DNA of 59,026 nt from Guptibacillus hwajinpoensis (GTDB lineage: Bacteria > Bacillota > Bacilli > Bacillales > Guptibacillaceae). Below the pieces are notes generated by a model, which had not been told where the DNA came from, did not search any database, and saw only the letters and a program-made list of their open reading frames with translations. Location of the stretch: contig NZ_JAIVKU010000009.1 of assembly GCF_020524165.1 (NCBI RefSeq), positions 1-59,026 on the forward strand, in the 5' to 3' direction. Shown piece after piece: positions 1 to 7,144 of the stretch (positions are counted from its first letter, which is position 1; each line of letters begins with the position of its first letter). The position numbers and the translations under genes are program-made.

Positions 1-24
1 CCAGGATCAAACTCTCCGATAGAA
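1..24 (-). rRNA. 16S ribosomal RNA, 5' tip only (partial)
   Basis: The minus strand here reads ATCGGAGAGTTTGATCCTGG, the near-universal 5' end of bacterial 16S rRNA. The gene runs off the left edge. The exact first base is not determined; it is placed just before the conserved sequence by comparison with the Bacillus 16S start. It belongs to an rRNA operon transcribed toward lower coordinates. Confidence 0.97.
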
Positions 25-257
25 AGCTTAATCTAGCTTTTAAAACAATGTTTGTTTCCGTAGAAACAACTACTTACATGGCGTTTCGTTCAGTTTTCAA
101 AGAGCAATTTGTTTCTTTCAATGTCGTTTTCAGCGACTTTATTAATATACCATATTAACTCAGTTGGCGTCAACAACTTTTTTGAAATTGTTTTTCGTGT
201 CAACCGCGTTGTTGCGGCGACCTATATAAATATACAGGTAGTTCTTCTTTTTGACAA
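25..257 (-). promoter_or_regulatory. rRNA operon leader with tandem promoters P1 and P2
   Basis: Two sigma-A type promoters drive the 16S gene. P1 has -35 TTGTCA (252-257) and -10 TATATT (229-234) with a 17-bp spacer. P2 has -35 TTGACG (168-173) and -10 TATATT (144-149) with an 18-bp spacer. Downstream lies GCTCTTTGAAAACTGAACG (about 93-111), the boxA-like antitermination element usual in Bacillus rRNA leaders. P1 begins just past the stop codon of the small neighbouring ORF. Confidence 0.85.
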
Positions 258-270
258 GGGGTAATTTAAA

Positions 271-495
271 TTAATTTGAACTTTTTTTCAAGATGCGTAC
301 GTACTTTGCTATTTCTGCTTGCGTGGCAGTTCGTTTATAGATACCTAACAGAAGCTGATAGCGCTCTTCCATCGCCCGTTTAATCAACCCATCAAGCCTA
401 CTGTTATCTAGATCCAATAATAGTTCTTCCATTTCTCGCTTAAGCAAATACTCAATTTCTTTCATTTCTTTAAAGTTAACTAAAAGCCCAATCAT
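271..495 (-). CDS. small helical protein of unknown function
   Basis: This 74-residue product is rich in Glu, Lys and Leu and looks almost wholly alpha-helical, with a possible amphipathic or coiled segment over residues 8-50. It has no signal peptide or membrane segment. I do not recognise a characterised family, although short proteins of this kind occur beside pdaB in other Bacillaceae as far as I recall. The start was set at the internal ATG because AAGGAG lies 8 bases before it; the longer reading starts 20 codons earlier and has no ribosome binding site. It lies between pdaB (divergent) and an rRNA promoter, so its transcript may run into the rRNA operon. Confidence 0.7.
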   Translation of the reverse strand: MIGLLVNFKEMKEIEYLLKREMEELLLDLDNSRLDGLIKRAMEERYQLLLGIYKRTATQAEIAKYVRILKKSSN

Positions 496-614
496 CTGTA
501 TCGCTCCTTCCTCACCCCAGTATGACCAGGTGATTTGTGTTTTATGTGTTTCCATAACAGTTTGTACATAGTTAAGAAACTTTTCGCATATGAATGGGAC
601 AAAGGGGGTGCATA

Positions 615-1373
615 ATGAAGTTTTTTTGGATTTGGAATGGGATCAGAATCAAACAGGGACTTATTATAGTAACGGCTGCTTTCTTTGCTGCCATTATTCT
701 ATTTGTTGAAGGTGGAGACCTCGCCGTGTTTACAAATAATGATGTCCCGCTCGCCGTGGATCAGGTGAAGAGTGATGAGAAACGGCTTGCCTTAACTTTT
801 GATATTAGTTGGGGGGAAACAAAAGCAATTCCTATTCTGGAAGAATTAAAACAAAACAATGTGAAAGCTTCGTTTTTTATTTCTGGAGCTTGGGCGGAAC
901 GTCATCCTGAAATTGTTGAACAGATTACGAAAGATGGTCACGAAATTGGCAACCTTGGTTATCGCTACGAGAACTACACAACCATGAAAGATGAGGAGAT
1001 CAAGAAAGACATTATTCGTTCGAGCGAAGCTATAAAAAAAGTTACCGATGAAGAGCCACACTTACTTAGACCCCCGAATGGAAACTTTGATAAACGCGTC
1101 CTCTTGCTTTCAGACAAATTTAATTATACTGTTATTCACTGGAGTCTTGATTCTGAAGACTGGAGAAACCCAGGGGTAGAGAATATTGTTCAGAATGTTA
1201 CAAAAGAAATTGATCCAGGAGACATTGTGCTTATGCACGCATCTGATTCAGCAAAACAGACCGCAGAAGCTCTTCCAGAAATGATTGCTGCTCTAAAGAA
1301 GAAAGGCTATTCTTTCGCTACAGTCAGCGAACTTGTTTCAAACGCCAATATTAAAAGTAAAGAAATAAAATAA
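615..1373 (+). CDS. pdaB: PdaB-type polysaccharide deacetylase family protein (sporulation)
   Basis: The product is 252 residues, with one membrane anchor at about residues 12-33 and then an extracytoplasmic NodB-like deacetylase domain. Visible motifs are TFD (61-63), the RPPNG arginine loop, a DSEDW segment and LMH near the C-terminus. The usual HxxxH zinc ligands after GHEIGN are replaced by leucine and tyrosine residues, a known oddity of the PdaB group that makes classical deacetylase activity uncertain. In B. subtilis PdaB is needed to maintain spores late in sporulation. The start is the ATG 6 bases after AAGGGGG; an upstream in-frame ATG has no such site. It converges with kbaA on a shared terminator. 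Confidence 0.92.
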   Translation: MKFFWIWNGIRIKQGLIIVTAAFFAAIILFVEGGDLAVFTNNDVPLAVDQVKSDEKRLALTFDISWGETKAIPILEELKQNNVKASFFISGAWAERHPEIVEQITKDGHEIGNLGYRYENYTTMKDEEIKKDIIRSSEAIKKVTDEEPHLLRPPNGNFDKRVLLLSDKFNYTVIHWSLDSEDWRNPGVENIVQNVTKEIDPGDIVLMHASDSAKQTAEALPEMIAALKKKGYSFATVSELVSNANIKSKEIK

Positions 1374-1401
1374 GCCGCTTTCCAATTGGAAAGCGGCTTT
1401 T
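1374..1401. terminator. bidirectional terminator between pdaB and kbaA
   Basis: A perfect 10-bp stem (GCCGCTTTCC, loop AATT, GGAAAGCGGC) begins right after the pdaB stop codon and is followed by a T run on the plus strand. A-rich sequence on the other side lets it also end kbaA transcription from the minus strand. Confidence 0.9.
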
Positions 1402-1403
1402 GT

Positions 1404-2006
1404 CTATACTTCTTTTTGAATCAAACGATGAAGTGTAAGCAATTGCCATACATTGCTTACTAGTAGAGGGATCAAAATAAGCCAAAGCCACTTTGGATCA
1501 TTGCTTTGTAGTCCCGGGATCCATTCGAGAATGGTGACAACGACAATAAAGAAAAGAGCGGGTATAAACGCCTGCTTATTTGTTTCTTTTTGCTTCACAT
1601 ATGCCGTAATGAGTCCTACCACCAAAAGAAATAATGCAATCAGTATGTAGCTAGTTACACTTTCACCCTCTTCTGCAAAAACAGCATAGCGGAAGTAGAC
1701 TAAATCAAATAAAGCGACTGCAATTAAGACAACCTGGATTGTATTCCAGAGTCTTACTGATTTGAAAATACCTAATCCAAAACGATGAATGGTTAAATAC
1801 GCAAAAAAACCCATCTGACTAATCAAACTAAAGATGCTTGATACTCCTAATAACCAGAGTATTACAATTAGAAACGAGAGTAATTCTCCATTTTTTAGAT
1901 CTGTCCAGTACTGTGACCAGTCTAAGACAATACCTGTAAGCATACCGGCTGTTGATCCAATCAGAAGGGTTGTAAAGAATAAATAAACAAGATTTCTTGT
2001 TTTCAA
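1404..2006 (-). CDS. kbaA: KbaA-family KinB signalling activator (membrane protein)
   Basis: This is a 200-residue integral membrane protein with about six hydrophobic segments and short loops. Sequence character, size and position between gerD and pdaB match KbaA, which in B. subtilis is needed for KinB to feed the sporulation phosphorelay. The start is TTG: GGGGG lies 7 bases before the TTG used here. Another TTG two codons upstream sits only one base from that site and is less likely. It is transcribed divergently from gerD and ends at the terminator shared with pdaB. Family assignment rests on synteny and membrane topology rather than on a catalytic motif. Confidence 0.88.
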   Translation of the reverse strand: MKTRNLVYLFFTTLLIGSTAGMLTGIVLDWSQYWTDLKNGELLSFLIVILWLLGVSSIFSLISQMGFFAYLTIHRFGLGIFKSVRLWNTIQVVLIAVALFDLVYFRYAVFAEEGESVTSYILIALFLLVVGLITAYVKQKETNKQAFIPALFFIVVVTILEWIPGLQSNDPKWLWLILIPLLVSNVWQLLTLHRLIQKEV

Positions 2007-2155
2007 GATCAAACCCCCGTGAACGTTAATGGTGCTTCTATGTTGAATTGTACCAATGCCACTTTTAAATTGCTACCCTTCCTTTATTCACCGGGTATAA
2101 ATTCACAGTTTCGCCTAATATTAAGAATAAGATCTTGAGAAAGGAGCGCAGTCAT

Positions 2156-2782
2156 ATGAGTCAGCGTTTCAGACTACTTACGCTCGGATTTGTCATTCTT
2201 CTTATCGCTGGTTGTGCCACCGGTTCTGCTGAAGGATCTCAGGCCAATTATGAAGAAACGAAAAAAATGCTTGTCGACTTGCTAAAATCCGACGAGGGTA
2301 AAAAAGCGATTCAAGAAGTGATGTCCGATGAAGAAATAAAGAAACAACTCGTTATGGAACAGCCATTTGTGAAAGAAACGATACAGAAAGTTTTGACAAC
2401 TGAAGAAGGAAAAGCATACTGGCAAGAAATGTTGAAGGACCCTACATTCGTTGAGAACTTCGCTAAATACATTCAGGATGAGAACAAGAAATTATTCAAG
2501 TCACTCATGGATGATCCTGACTATCAAGAAAAGATGATGGATCTGCTCCAAGATCCAGTCATGGAAAAACATTATTTACAGCTCCTTGAAAGTAAGCAAT
2601 CCCGTCAACAAATTAAAGATTTAATTGCCGAAACATTTGAAAGTCCACTATTTCAAGCTAAAATTCAGGAAATGCTTACAGGAATTACGTCAGAGCAACT
2701 GAAATCTTCCGGAGGCGGTAAGGAAGAAGGAACGGGTAGTTCTGATTCAAAGAGTGCAGGTAGCTCTAATGGTCAGGATTAA
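2156..2782 (+). CDS. gerD: spore germination lipoprotein GerD
   Basis: The 208-residue product has a signal peptide with lipobox LIAGC (Cys20), so it is a lipid-anchored protein. The mature part is highly charged and helical, and the tail is rich in Ser, Gly and Glu and probably disordered. GerD sits in the spore inner membrane and organises nutrient germinant receptors into a germinosome cluster. The start ATG follows AAGGAG by 9 bases; a TTG seven codons upstream overlaps that region and is rejected. It is one of only two plus-strand genes, and it converges with mrp. Confidence 0.93.
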   Translation: MSQRFRLLTLGFVILLIAGCATGSAEGSQANYEETKKMLVDLLKSDEGKKAIQEVMSDEEIKKQLVMEQPFVKETIQKVLTTEEGKAYWQEMLKDPTFVENFAKYIQDENKKLFKSLMDDPDYQEKMMDLLQDPVMEKHYLQLLESKQSRQQIKDLIAETFESPLFQAKIQEMLTGITSEQLKSSGGGKEEGTGSSDSKSAGSSNGQD

Positions 2783-2790
2783 CCAAACAA

Positions 2791-2816
2791 AAGGACATGC
2801 CACAAGGCATGTCCTT
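2791..2816. terminator. bidirectional terminator between gerD and mrp
   Basis: A perfect 10-bp stem (AAGGACATGC, loop CACAAG, GCATGTCCTT) lies between two convergent genes, with T-rich sequence after it on the plus strand and A-rich sequence before it. It can serve both directions. Confidence 0.85.
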
Positions 2817-2822
2817 TCCCTT

Positions 2823-3857
2823 TTATTCCGCGGTTCTTTTTATAATCTCATTAGCAATTTGAAGATACTGCATTCCTATTGGATGATCTTCTTGATAAAC
2901 GGATGGCGCAAATTCAGCTTCGTCGAAGTCTGGTTGCCCGAGAGGAAGTCTGCCAAGAATATCCGTTGATAATTCAGAAGCTAATTTATCTCCGCCGCCC
3001 TGGCCAAAGACATACTCTTTCTCTCCCGTTACTTTACTTTCAAAGTAAGACATATTTTCTACGACACCAAGGACTTCGTGTTTCGTCTTAAGCGCCATTG
3101 CTCCCGCTCGTGCTGCAACGAAAGCAGCAGTAGCATGTGGAGTTGTGACAATAATCTCTTTTGATGCAGGGAGCATCGTGTGAACATCAAGAGCAACATC
3201 TCCAGTACCTGGTGGTAAATCAAGTAACAGATAATCTAGTTCTCCCCAATCCACTTCACTAAAGAAATTATTTAGCATTTTGCCAAGCATTGGTCCGCGC
3301 CAGATAACAGGAGCGTTATCTTCTACAAAGAAAGCCATCGACATAACTTTAACGCCAAAGCGCTGAACAGGATAGATTTTTTCATTCTCTACTTTTGGTC
3401 TCGTTTCAATACCCATCATATCTGGAACGCTAAATCCGTAAATATCCGCATCAATAATACCAACCTTTTTCCCTAGACGAGCAAGTGACGTTGCAAGGTT
3501 TACGGTAACCGTCGATTTCCCAACGCCCCCTTTACCACTCGCTACTGCAATAAACTGTGTTTTACTCTCTGGAGAAAGCAATGGAGGCAGATCCGGGTTA
3601 GCTGACGTTCCCTCAGGAAGTTCTTCATCAGCTAATTGTTCAAAACGTAACCCAACAGATTCTGCACCAGCGCCTTTTAAGGTGTTCACAATCTCCTGCT
3701 GAACCTTCATTTGCTCAGCTGATTCAGTTTGAGCAAGGGCTACCTTCACACTGACATAGCCTTCCTTCGTTTTCACATCACGAATCGTGATACTTTTATG
3801 TAAAATAGGATCTTGCACCTTTTGTAGTAATTCAACGACCTGATCTTTCGTTAACAT
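2823..3857 (-). CDS. salA: Mrp/NBP35-family iron-sulfur carrier ATPase (SalA homologue)
   Basis: The 344-residue protein has an N-terminal MIP18/DUF59-like domain (about 1-85), then a ParA/MinD-type ATPase with a deviant Walker A motif SGKGGVGKST (107-116) and a DLPPGTGD Walker B region. Mrp proteins bind or transfer Fe-S clusters. The B. subtilis orthologue at this locus, SalA, represses scoC and so promotes exoprotease production. The start ATG is preceded by AAGGTGGT. The upstream extension of 17 codons has no good site and is dropped. It appears monocistronic, with its own promoter flanked by an inverted repeat. Confidence 0.9.
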   Translation of the reverse strand: MLTKDQVVELLQKVQDPILHKSITIRDVKTKEGYVSVKVALAQTESAEQMKVQQEIVNTLKGAGAESVGLRFEQLADEELPEGTSANPDLPPLLSPESKTQFIAVASGKGGVGKSTVTVNLATSLARLGKKVGIIDADIYGFSVPDMMGIETRPKVENEKIYPVQRFGVKVMSMAFFVEDNAPVIWRGPMLGKMLNNFFSEVDWGELDYLLLDLPPGTGDVALDVHTMLPASKEIIVTTPHATAAFVAARAGAMALKTKHEVLGVVENMSYFESKVTGEKEYVFGQGGGDKLASELSTDILGRLPLGQPDFDEAEFAPSVYQEDHPIGMQYLQIANEIIKRTAE

Positions 3858-3870
3858 GGAGGCACCACCT

Positions 3871-3915
3871 TCTCTGAATTCGATTACATTGCTAGTATAA
3901 CATATCATTCAGAGA
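3871..3915 (-). promoter_or_regulatory. mrp/salA promoter with flanking inverted repeat
   Basis: An extended -10 element, TGTTATACT (TATACT at 3894-3899), lies 36 bases upstream of the mrp start; the -35 match is poor (TCAAAA). A perfect 9-bp inverted repeat, TCTCTGAAT (3871-3879) and ATTCAGAGA (3907-3915), brackets the -10. One arm is in the spacer and the other just past the expected transcription start, as expected of a repressor operator. Confidence 0.5.
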
Positions 3916-3954
3916 GTTTTGACTACGGTGCTTCACGTAAAATCTCTTTACTGA

Positions 3955-3991
3955 AACGAGCCAGTGATTATTCTTCTGGCACTGGCTCGTT
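3955..3991 (-). terminator. stem-loop spanning the cwlD stop codon
   Basis: AACGAGCCAGTG and CACTGGCTCGTT form a perfect 12-bp stem with a 13-base loop. The last four cwlD sense codons before the loop lie in the stem and the TAA stop lies in the loop. Only a short T stretch follows, so it may be a weak terminator or a 3'-end stabiliser. Confidence 0.5.
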
Positions 3992-4681
3992 AGTGGCATA
4001 TCGAATAATCCCCTGGTAAATGGCTGCTGCTACTTTGTTCTGATAGGTGTCTGTATTCAACAGTTCTCTCTCCGAGGGATTTGAAAGAAAACCTACCTCC
4101 ACGAGGGACCCTGGAATTTCAGCTTCTCTAAGTAAATAAACACTGTCCATGTTCTTCGCCAGTCGATTCGTATTTTCTAAATTTCGCTTTATTTCATTTT
4201 GAATAAACCGAGATAGCGCCTCACTTTCTTCATTTACAGGATTATAAAATGTCTGAGCTCCACTCCATTTGGAAGAAGGAATGGCATTTAAATGAATACT
4301 AACAAAAAGATTATGGCTTCCCTCGTTGATAAGCTCTACACGATTTCTTAAATCCTCTGCTTTTCGATTACTTAGTCCTTTCGTTCCTTCAGATGCCAGG
4401 TCTGTATCCGTCTCTCTTGTCATAATGACAAGGGCACCCGCTTCCTGAAGATAATCCCTTAACTTAAGAGATATTTTGAGAGCAATATCTTTTTCTACGA
4501 TATTATTACCTACTGCTCCTCCATCAGCGCCCCCGTGACCGGGATCAATCACAATAACCTGACCTGATAAAGGTAGATGCCAGGCATCCCATGAAGAATC
4601 AATGGCAAATTTGTAATTAATGATAAATAACAGCACGATAATACCAGTGGCAACGCCAAATCGCTTATACCACTTCTTCAT
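3968..4681 (-). CDS. cwlD: N-acetylmuramoyl-L-alanine amidase CwlD (spore cortex)
   Basis: The 237-residue protein has an N-terminal membrane or signal segment (about 9-26) and an Amidase_3 domain. Zinc ligands are visible as His49 in DPGHGG, the Glu of VEKD, and the His of SIHLNA; the catalytic Glu is in VEVGFLSN. CwlD cleaves stem peptides from muramic acid, giving the substrate from which PdaA makes muramic delta-lactam, the mark that lets germination enzymes recognise the cortex. Its place between the DUF2521 gene and mrp is the same as in B. subtilis. The ribosome binding site before the ATG is only moderate (GGAAAAG). Confidence 0.94.
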   Translation of the reverse strand: MKKWYKRFGVATGIIVLLFIINYKFAIDSSWDAWHLPLSGQVIVIDPGHGGADGGAVGNNIVEKDIALKISLKLRDYLQEAGALVIMTRETDTDLASEGTKGLSNRKAEDLRNRVELINEGSHNLFVSIHLNAIPSSKWSGAQTFYNPVNEESEALSRFIQNEIKRNLENTNRLAKNMDSVYLLREAEIPGSLVEVGFLSNPSERELLNTDTYQNKVAAAIYQGIIRYATNEPVPEE

Positions 4682-4762
4682 ACTTTTCCAACACCGCCCC
4701 TTATTTTGTCCTACCTTATCTATATGGGACAGGTGAAAGAATTAGTCTTGAAACTTTAGCGG

Positions 4763-5200
4763 CTATTGCAGGCGAAGGCGACGTCTCATCATTCCTTTTT
4801 CACAACCTGCTTTCCACCAACTTGAAACAAAAACATCACACGTAATGTGTAAGGACTCCTCATACCCCTCTGACGTTTTCCAAAAAAGCCAATAGTCAAA
4901 GAGAGCTTCTATGAGCGCTTTCTCTAGTTTAAAACAACGTTTATGCACCTTCGTCATCGGTTCTCCATAATAGGAGAACTTGCTATACTCTGCGCCAAGT
5001 AAATACGCTTCAATGGCAATATCCATGCAGACATTCTCCACATCTCCTTTGTAGAGAATAGCATCAGAGAAAAATGGAGAAAACAAATCCCTGATGTTAT
5101 CCGATAACTCCTTTAGCGATATTTCAATTAAAATTCTCCGTTCGAATTCAAGGCGCTTATGACGCTGACGTTCTTTGAATACGGTAATCACATTGTCCAT
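4763..5200 (-). CDS. DUF2521 family protein (YbaK-like), function unknown
   Basis: This 145-residue soluble protein has no signal peptide or transmembrane segment. A central AIEAYLLG...YYGE segment and C-terminal tryptophans match what I recall of the YbaK/DUF2521 family found next to cwlD in Bacillus. No catalytic motif is visible. The start chosen is the ATG 9 bases after GAGAGG; a TTG 14 codons upstream has no site. It lies just downstream of the rpsI terminator. Its shared location with cwlD suggests, but does not prove, a sporulation role. Confidence 0.8.
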   Translation of the reverse strand: MDNVITVFKERQRHKRLEFERRILIEISLKELSDNIRDLFSPFFSDAILYKGDVENVCMDIAIEAYLLGAEYSKFSYYGEPMTKVHKRCFKLEKALIEALFDYWLFWKTSEGYEESLHITCDVFVSSWWKAGCEKGMMRRRLRLQ

Positions 5201-5324
5201 CTCACCCATCCTCTCGAGTTGTTTTGTTTTAGTCTCACTCAAGCGTCAGGGAGTATGCGATATATGAACTGGTAATTCCTTCAGTATTGTAGATTGCTCA
5301 TTCCAATTCGTCTTGTCAAAAACA

Positions 5325-5356
5325 ACAAAAAAACCCCTGGCTCGAAGCCAGAGGTT
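5325..5356 (-). terminator. rplM-rpsI operon terminator
   Basis: On the minus strand AACCTCTGGC pairs with GCCAGGGGTT (one G-U pair) around a UUCGA loop, followed by a run of T. It lies 14 bases past the rpsI stop codon. Confidence 0.92.
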
Positions 5357-5370
5357 TTGAATAAAACAAA

Positions 5371-5763
5371 TTAACGTTTTGAGAACTGAGGTGCACGACG
5401 TGCTGCTTTAAGACCGTATTTCTTACGTTCTTTCATACGAGCATCACGAGTTAGGAAACCAGCGCTCTTAAGTGTTGCGCGTGATTCCGGATCAGCTTGT
5501 AGAAGTGCACGAGCGATACCGTGACGGATCGCGCCTGCTTGTCCAGTGAATCCACCACCGCTAACATTTACGAAAATATCGTAAGTGCCTTCAGTGCCAG
5601 TTTCAACTAGTGGTTGCTTAGAGATAAGCTTAAGTGTTTCTAGATCGAAATAGTCGTCGATCTCACGGTTGTTAATAACCATACGTCCGTTACCAGGAAG
5701 TAAACGTACGCGTGCTACAGAGTGTTTACGTCGGCCAGTGCCGTTGTATTGTACTTGTGCCAA
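5371..5763 (-). CDS. rpsI: 30S ribosomal protein S9
   Basis: The full-length S9 has 130 residues and carries the family hallmarks GRRKHSVARVRL near the N-terminus, GGGFTGQAGA in the middle and the basic tail ending in FSKR, which reaches toward P-site tRNA. It is the second gene of the rplM-rpsI pair, 19 bases after rplM, with a clear Shine-Dalgarno site in the gap. It binds the head of the small subunit. A strong intrinsic terminator follows. Confidence 0.99.
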   Translation of the reverse strand: MAQVQYNGTGRRKHSVARVRLLPGNGRMVINNREIDDYFDLETLKLISKQPLVETGTEGTYDIFVNVSGGGFTGQAGAIRHGIARALLQADPESRATLKSAGFLTRDARMKERKKYGLKAARRAPQFSKR

Positions 5764-5782
5764 GTTGATTCCCTCCTTTTAA

Positions 5783-6220
5783 TTATCCTCTTAGTTCGTA
5801 TTTTTCAGGCTGTTGAGCCTGGTGATTGTGCTCGCTACCAGCGAATACGTGAAGCTTTTTAATCATTTGGCGACCAAGGCTGTTCTTTGGAAGCATACCT
5901 TTGATTGCAAGTTCAAGCATTTGCTCAGAACGGTTAGTACGCATTTCAAGAGCATTTCTTGATTTCAAACCACCTGGGTGTCCACTATGACGATAGTACA
6001 TCTTGTCATTAAGTTTGTTACCAGTTAGTTCAATTTTCTCAGCGTTAAGGATGATCACATGATCACCAGTGTCAACGTGAGGTGTGAAAGTTACTTTATT
6101 TTTACCGCGTAGGATCGCTGCTACTTCACTTGCTAGACGGCCAAGTGTTTGACCTTCAGCATCAACGATGTACCATTTGCGCTCGACTTCGTGGCCTTTA
6201 GCCATAAATGTTGTACGCAT
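5783..6220 (-). CDS. rplM: 50S ribosomal protein L13
   Basis: L13 here has 145 residues, the usual size, with RTTFMAKGHEVERKWY at the N-terminus and the conserved DGDHVI-like and GMLPKNSLGR segments. It is an early assembly protein of the large subunit. The start was moved to the ATG preceded by AGGAGG; a seven-codon upstream extension would begin inside the ribosome binding site. The gene has its own promoter and a 5' leader of about 110 bases, the usual place of the Firmicutes L13 autoregulatory leader. Confidence 0.99.
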   Translation of the reverse strand: MRTTFMAKGHEVERKWYIVDAEGQTLGRLASEVAAILRGKNKVTFTPHVDTGDHVIILNAEKIELTGNKLNDKMYYRHSGHPGGLKSRNALEMRTNRSEQMLELAIKGMLPKNSLGRQMIKKLHVFAGSEHNHQAQQPEKYELRG

Positions 6221-6365
6221 GAGTTTCCCTCCTAAAATCAATCCAATTTATTTTAAAACTACCACAGAAAATTCATTGTCAGTTGTCAGTCAGATTTCTA
6301 AATCCGGGGCAAGTGGATGTAGAAATACCAAAGAATATCTTATAATACTGGGAGACAAATGTCAA
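6221..6365 (-). promoter_or_regulatory. rplM-rpsI promoter and probable L13 leader
   Basis: A sigma-A promoter has -35 TTGACA (6360-6365), a 17-bp spacer and -10 TAAGAT (6337-6342). The transcript then has about 110 untranslated bases before rplM. An L13 leader is known at this position in Firmicutes; I did not fold it, so the leader assignment rests on position. Confidence 0.7.
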
Positions 6366-6390
6366 GTGTTTAAGAACTTTCTTTCCTTTT

Positions 6391-7134
6391 CTAAGAATAC
6401 GAGACTTCCCATAAATAGAGTCCATGGGGAGGAGCTGTTTTACCTGCTTTGTTTCGATCTTTTGCGTTAAGGATAGACGACATTTCATTAGCTGAACGGC
6501 GACCCTTCCCTACTTCCAGTAACGTGCCCATCAGAATGCGCACCATATTATAAAGGAAGCCGCTCCCTTCGAATGTAAAAACTAGCTCGTCTTGCATTTG
6601 CTCAATCTCAATTCGATAGATGGTTCTCACTTTATTCTTCACATCTGTCTTACTAGCGCAGAAAGAGGTAAAGTCATGCTCACCAATGAGATCTGCAGCT
6701 GCACGCTTCATCTCCAGCACATTAAGTGTGTGCGGCTCATGTACCGCATAGTTTCTTCTAAAGACGTCCACCGCTGCGCGATTGTGCACTCGGTATTGGT
6801 ATGTCTTTCGAACAACGTCGTATCTTGCATGAAAATCACTCGATACAGCTTCTGTGTGCAAAACCCTCACATCATCAGGAAGCTGCGCATTTAAAGCTCG
6901 AGTCCAATTTTCAAGAGGAATTGAGAGCGTCGTATCAAAATGAATCACTTGGCCGCACGCGTGCACACGTGCATCAGTTCTTCCCGATCCAGTAACGATA
7001 ATGGTTTCCCCTTTATGCATTTGCTTTAATGCTCGCTGTACTTCCTCCTGCACTGTGCGTCCATTCGGCTGCACCTGATAGCCATTATAAGCAGTCCCGT
7101 CATAAGAGAGCGTCATTTTTATCCGTTGCATCAC
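6391..7134 (-). CDS. truA: tRNA pseudouridine(38-40) synthase TruA
   Basis: The 247-residue protein has the TruA catalytic motif GSGRTDARVHA, whose Asp is the nucleophile that isomerises uridines 38-40 in the anticodon arm. Other family segments are SYDGTAYNGYQVQPN near the N-terminus and SGFLYNMVRI near the C-terminus. GTG and ATG are adjacent at the start, with AGGAG 7 and 10 bases away, so initiation could use either. It is the last gene of the ecfA1-ecfA2-ecfT-truA run, 10 bases after ecfT. The rplM promoter lies just past its stop codon. Confidence 0.97.
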   Translation of the reverse strand: MMQRIKMTLSYDGTAYNGYQVQPNGRTVQEEVQRALKQMHKGETIIVTGSGRTDARVHACGQVIHFDTTLSIPLENWTRALNAQLPDDVRVLHTEAVSSDFHARYDVVRKTYQYRVHNRAAVDVFRRNYAVHEPHTLNVLEMKRAAADLIGEHDFTSFCASKTDVKNKVRTIYRIEIEQMQDELVFTFEGSGFLYNMVRILMGTLLEVGKGRRSANEMSSILNAKDRNKAGKTAPPHGLYLWEVSYS

Positions 7135-7144
7135 ACATTCTCTC

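Noticed and set aside
2007..2155. Promoters in the kbaA-gerD divergent gap
   Set aside because: A sigma-A-like TTGAAT-17-TAAATT exists on the plus strand, but gerD is expected to be forespore-controlled and no sigma-G match has correct spacing; left uncalled.
5201..5324. Possible sporulation sigma-E or sigma-G promoter before the DUF2521-cwlD genes (CATACTC word)
   Set aside because: No -35 at the right distance matches either consensus well; function would fit but the sequence does not support a call.
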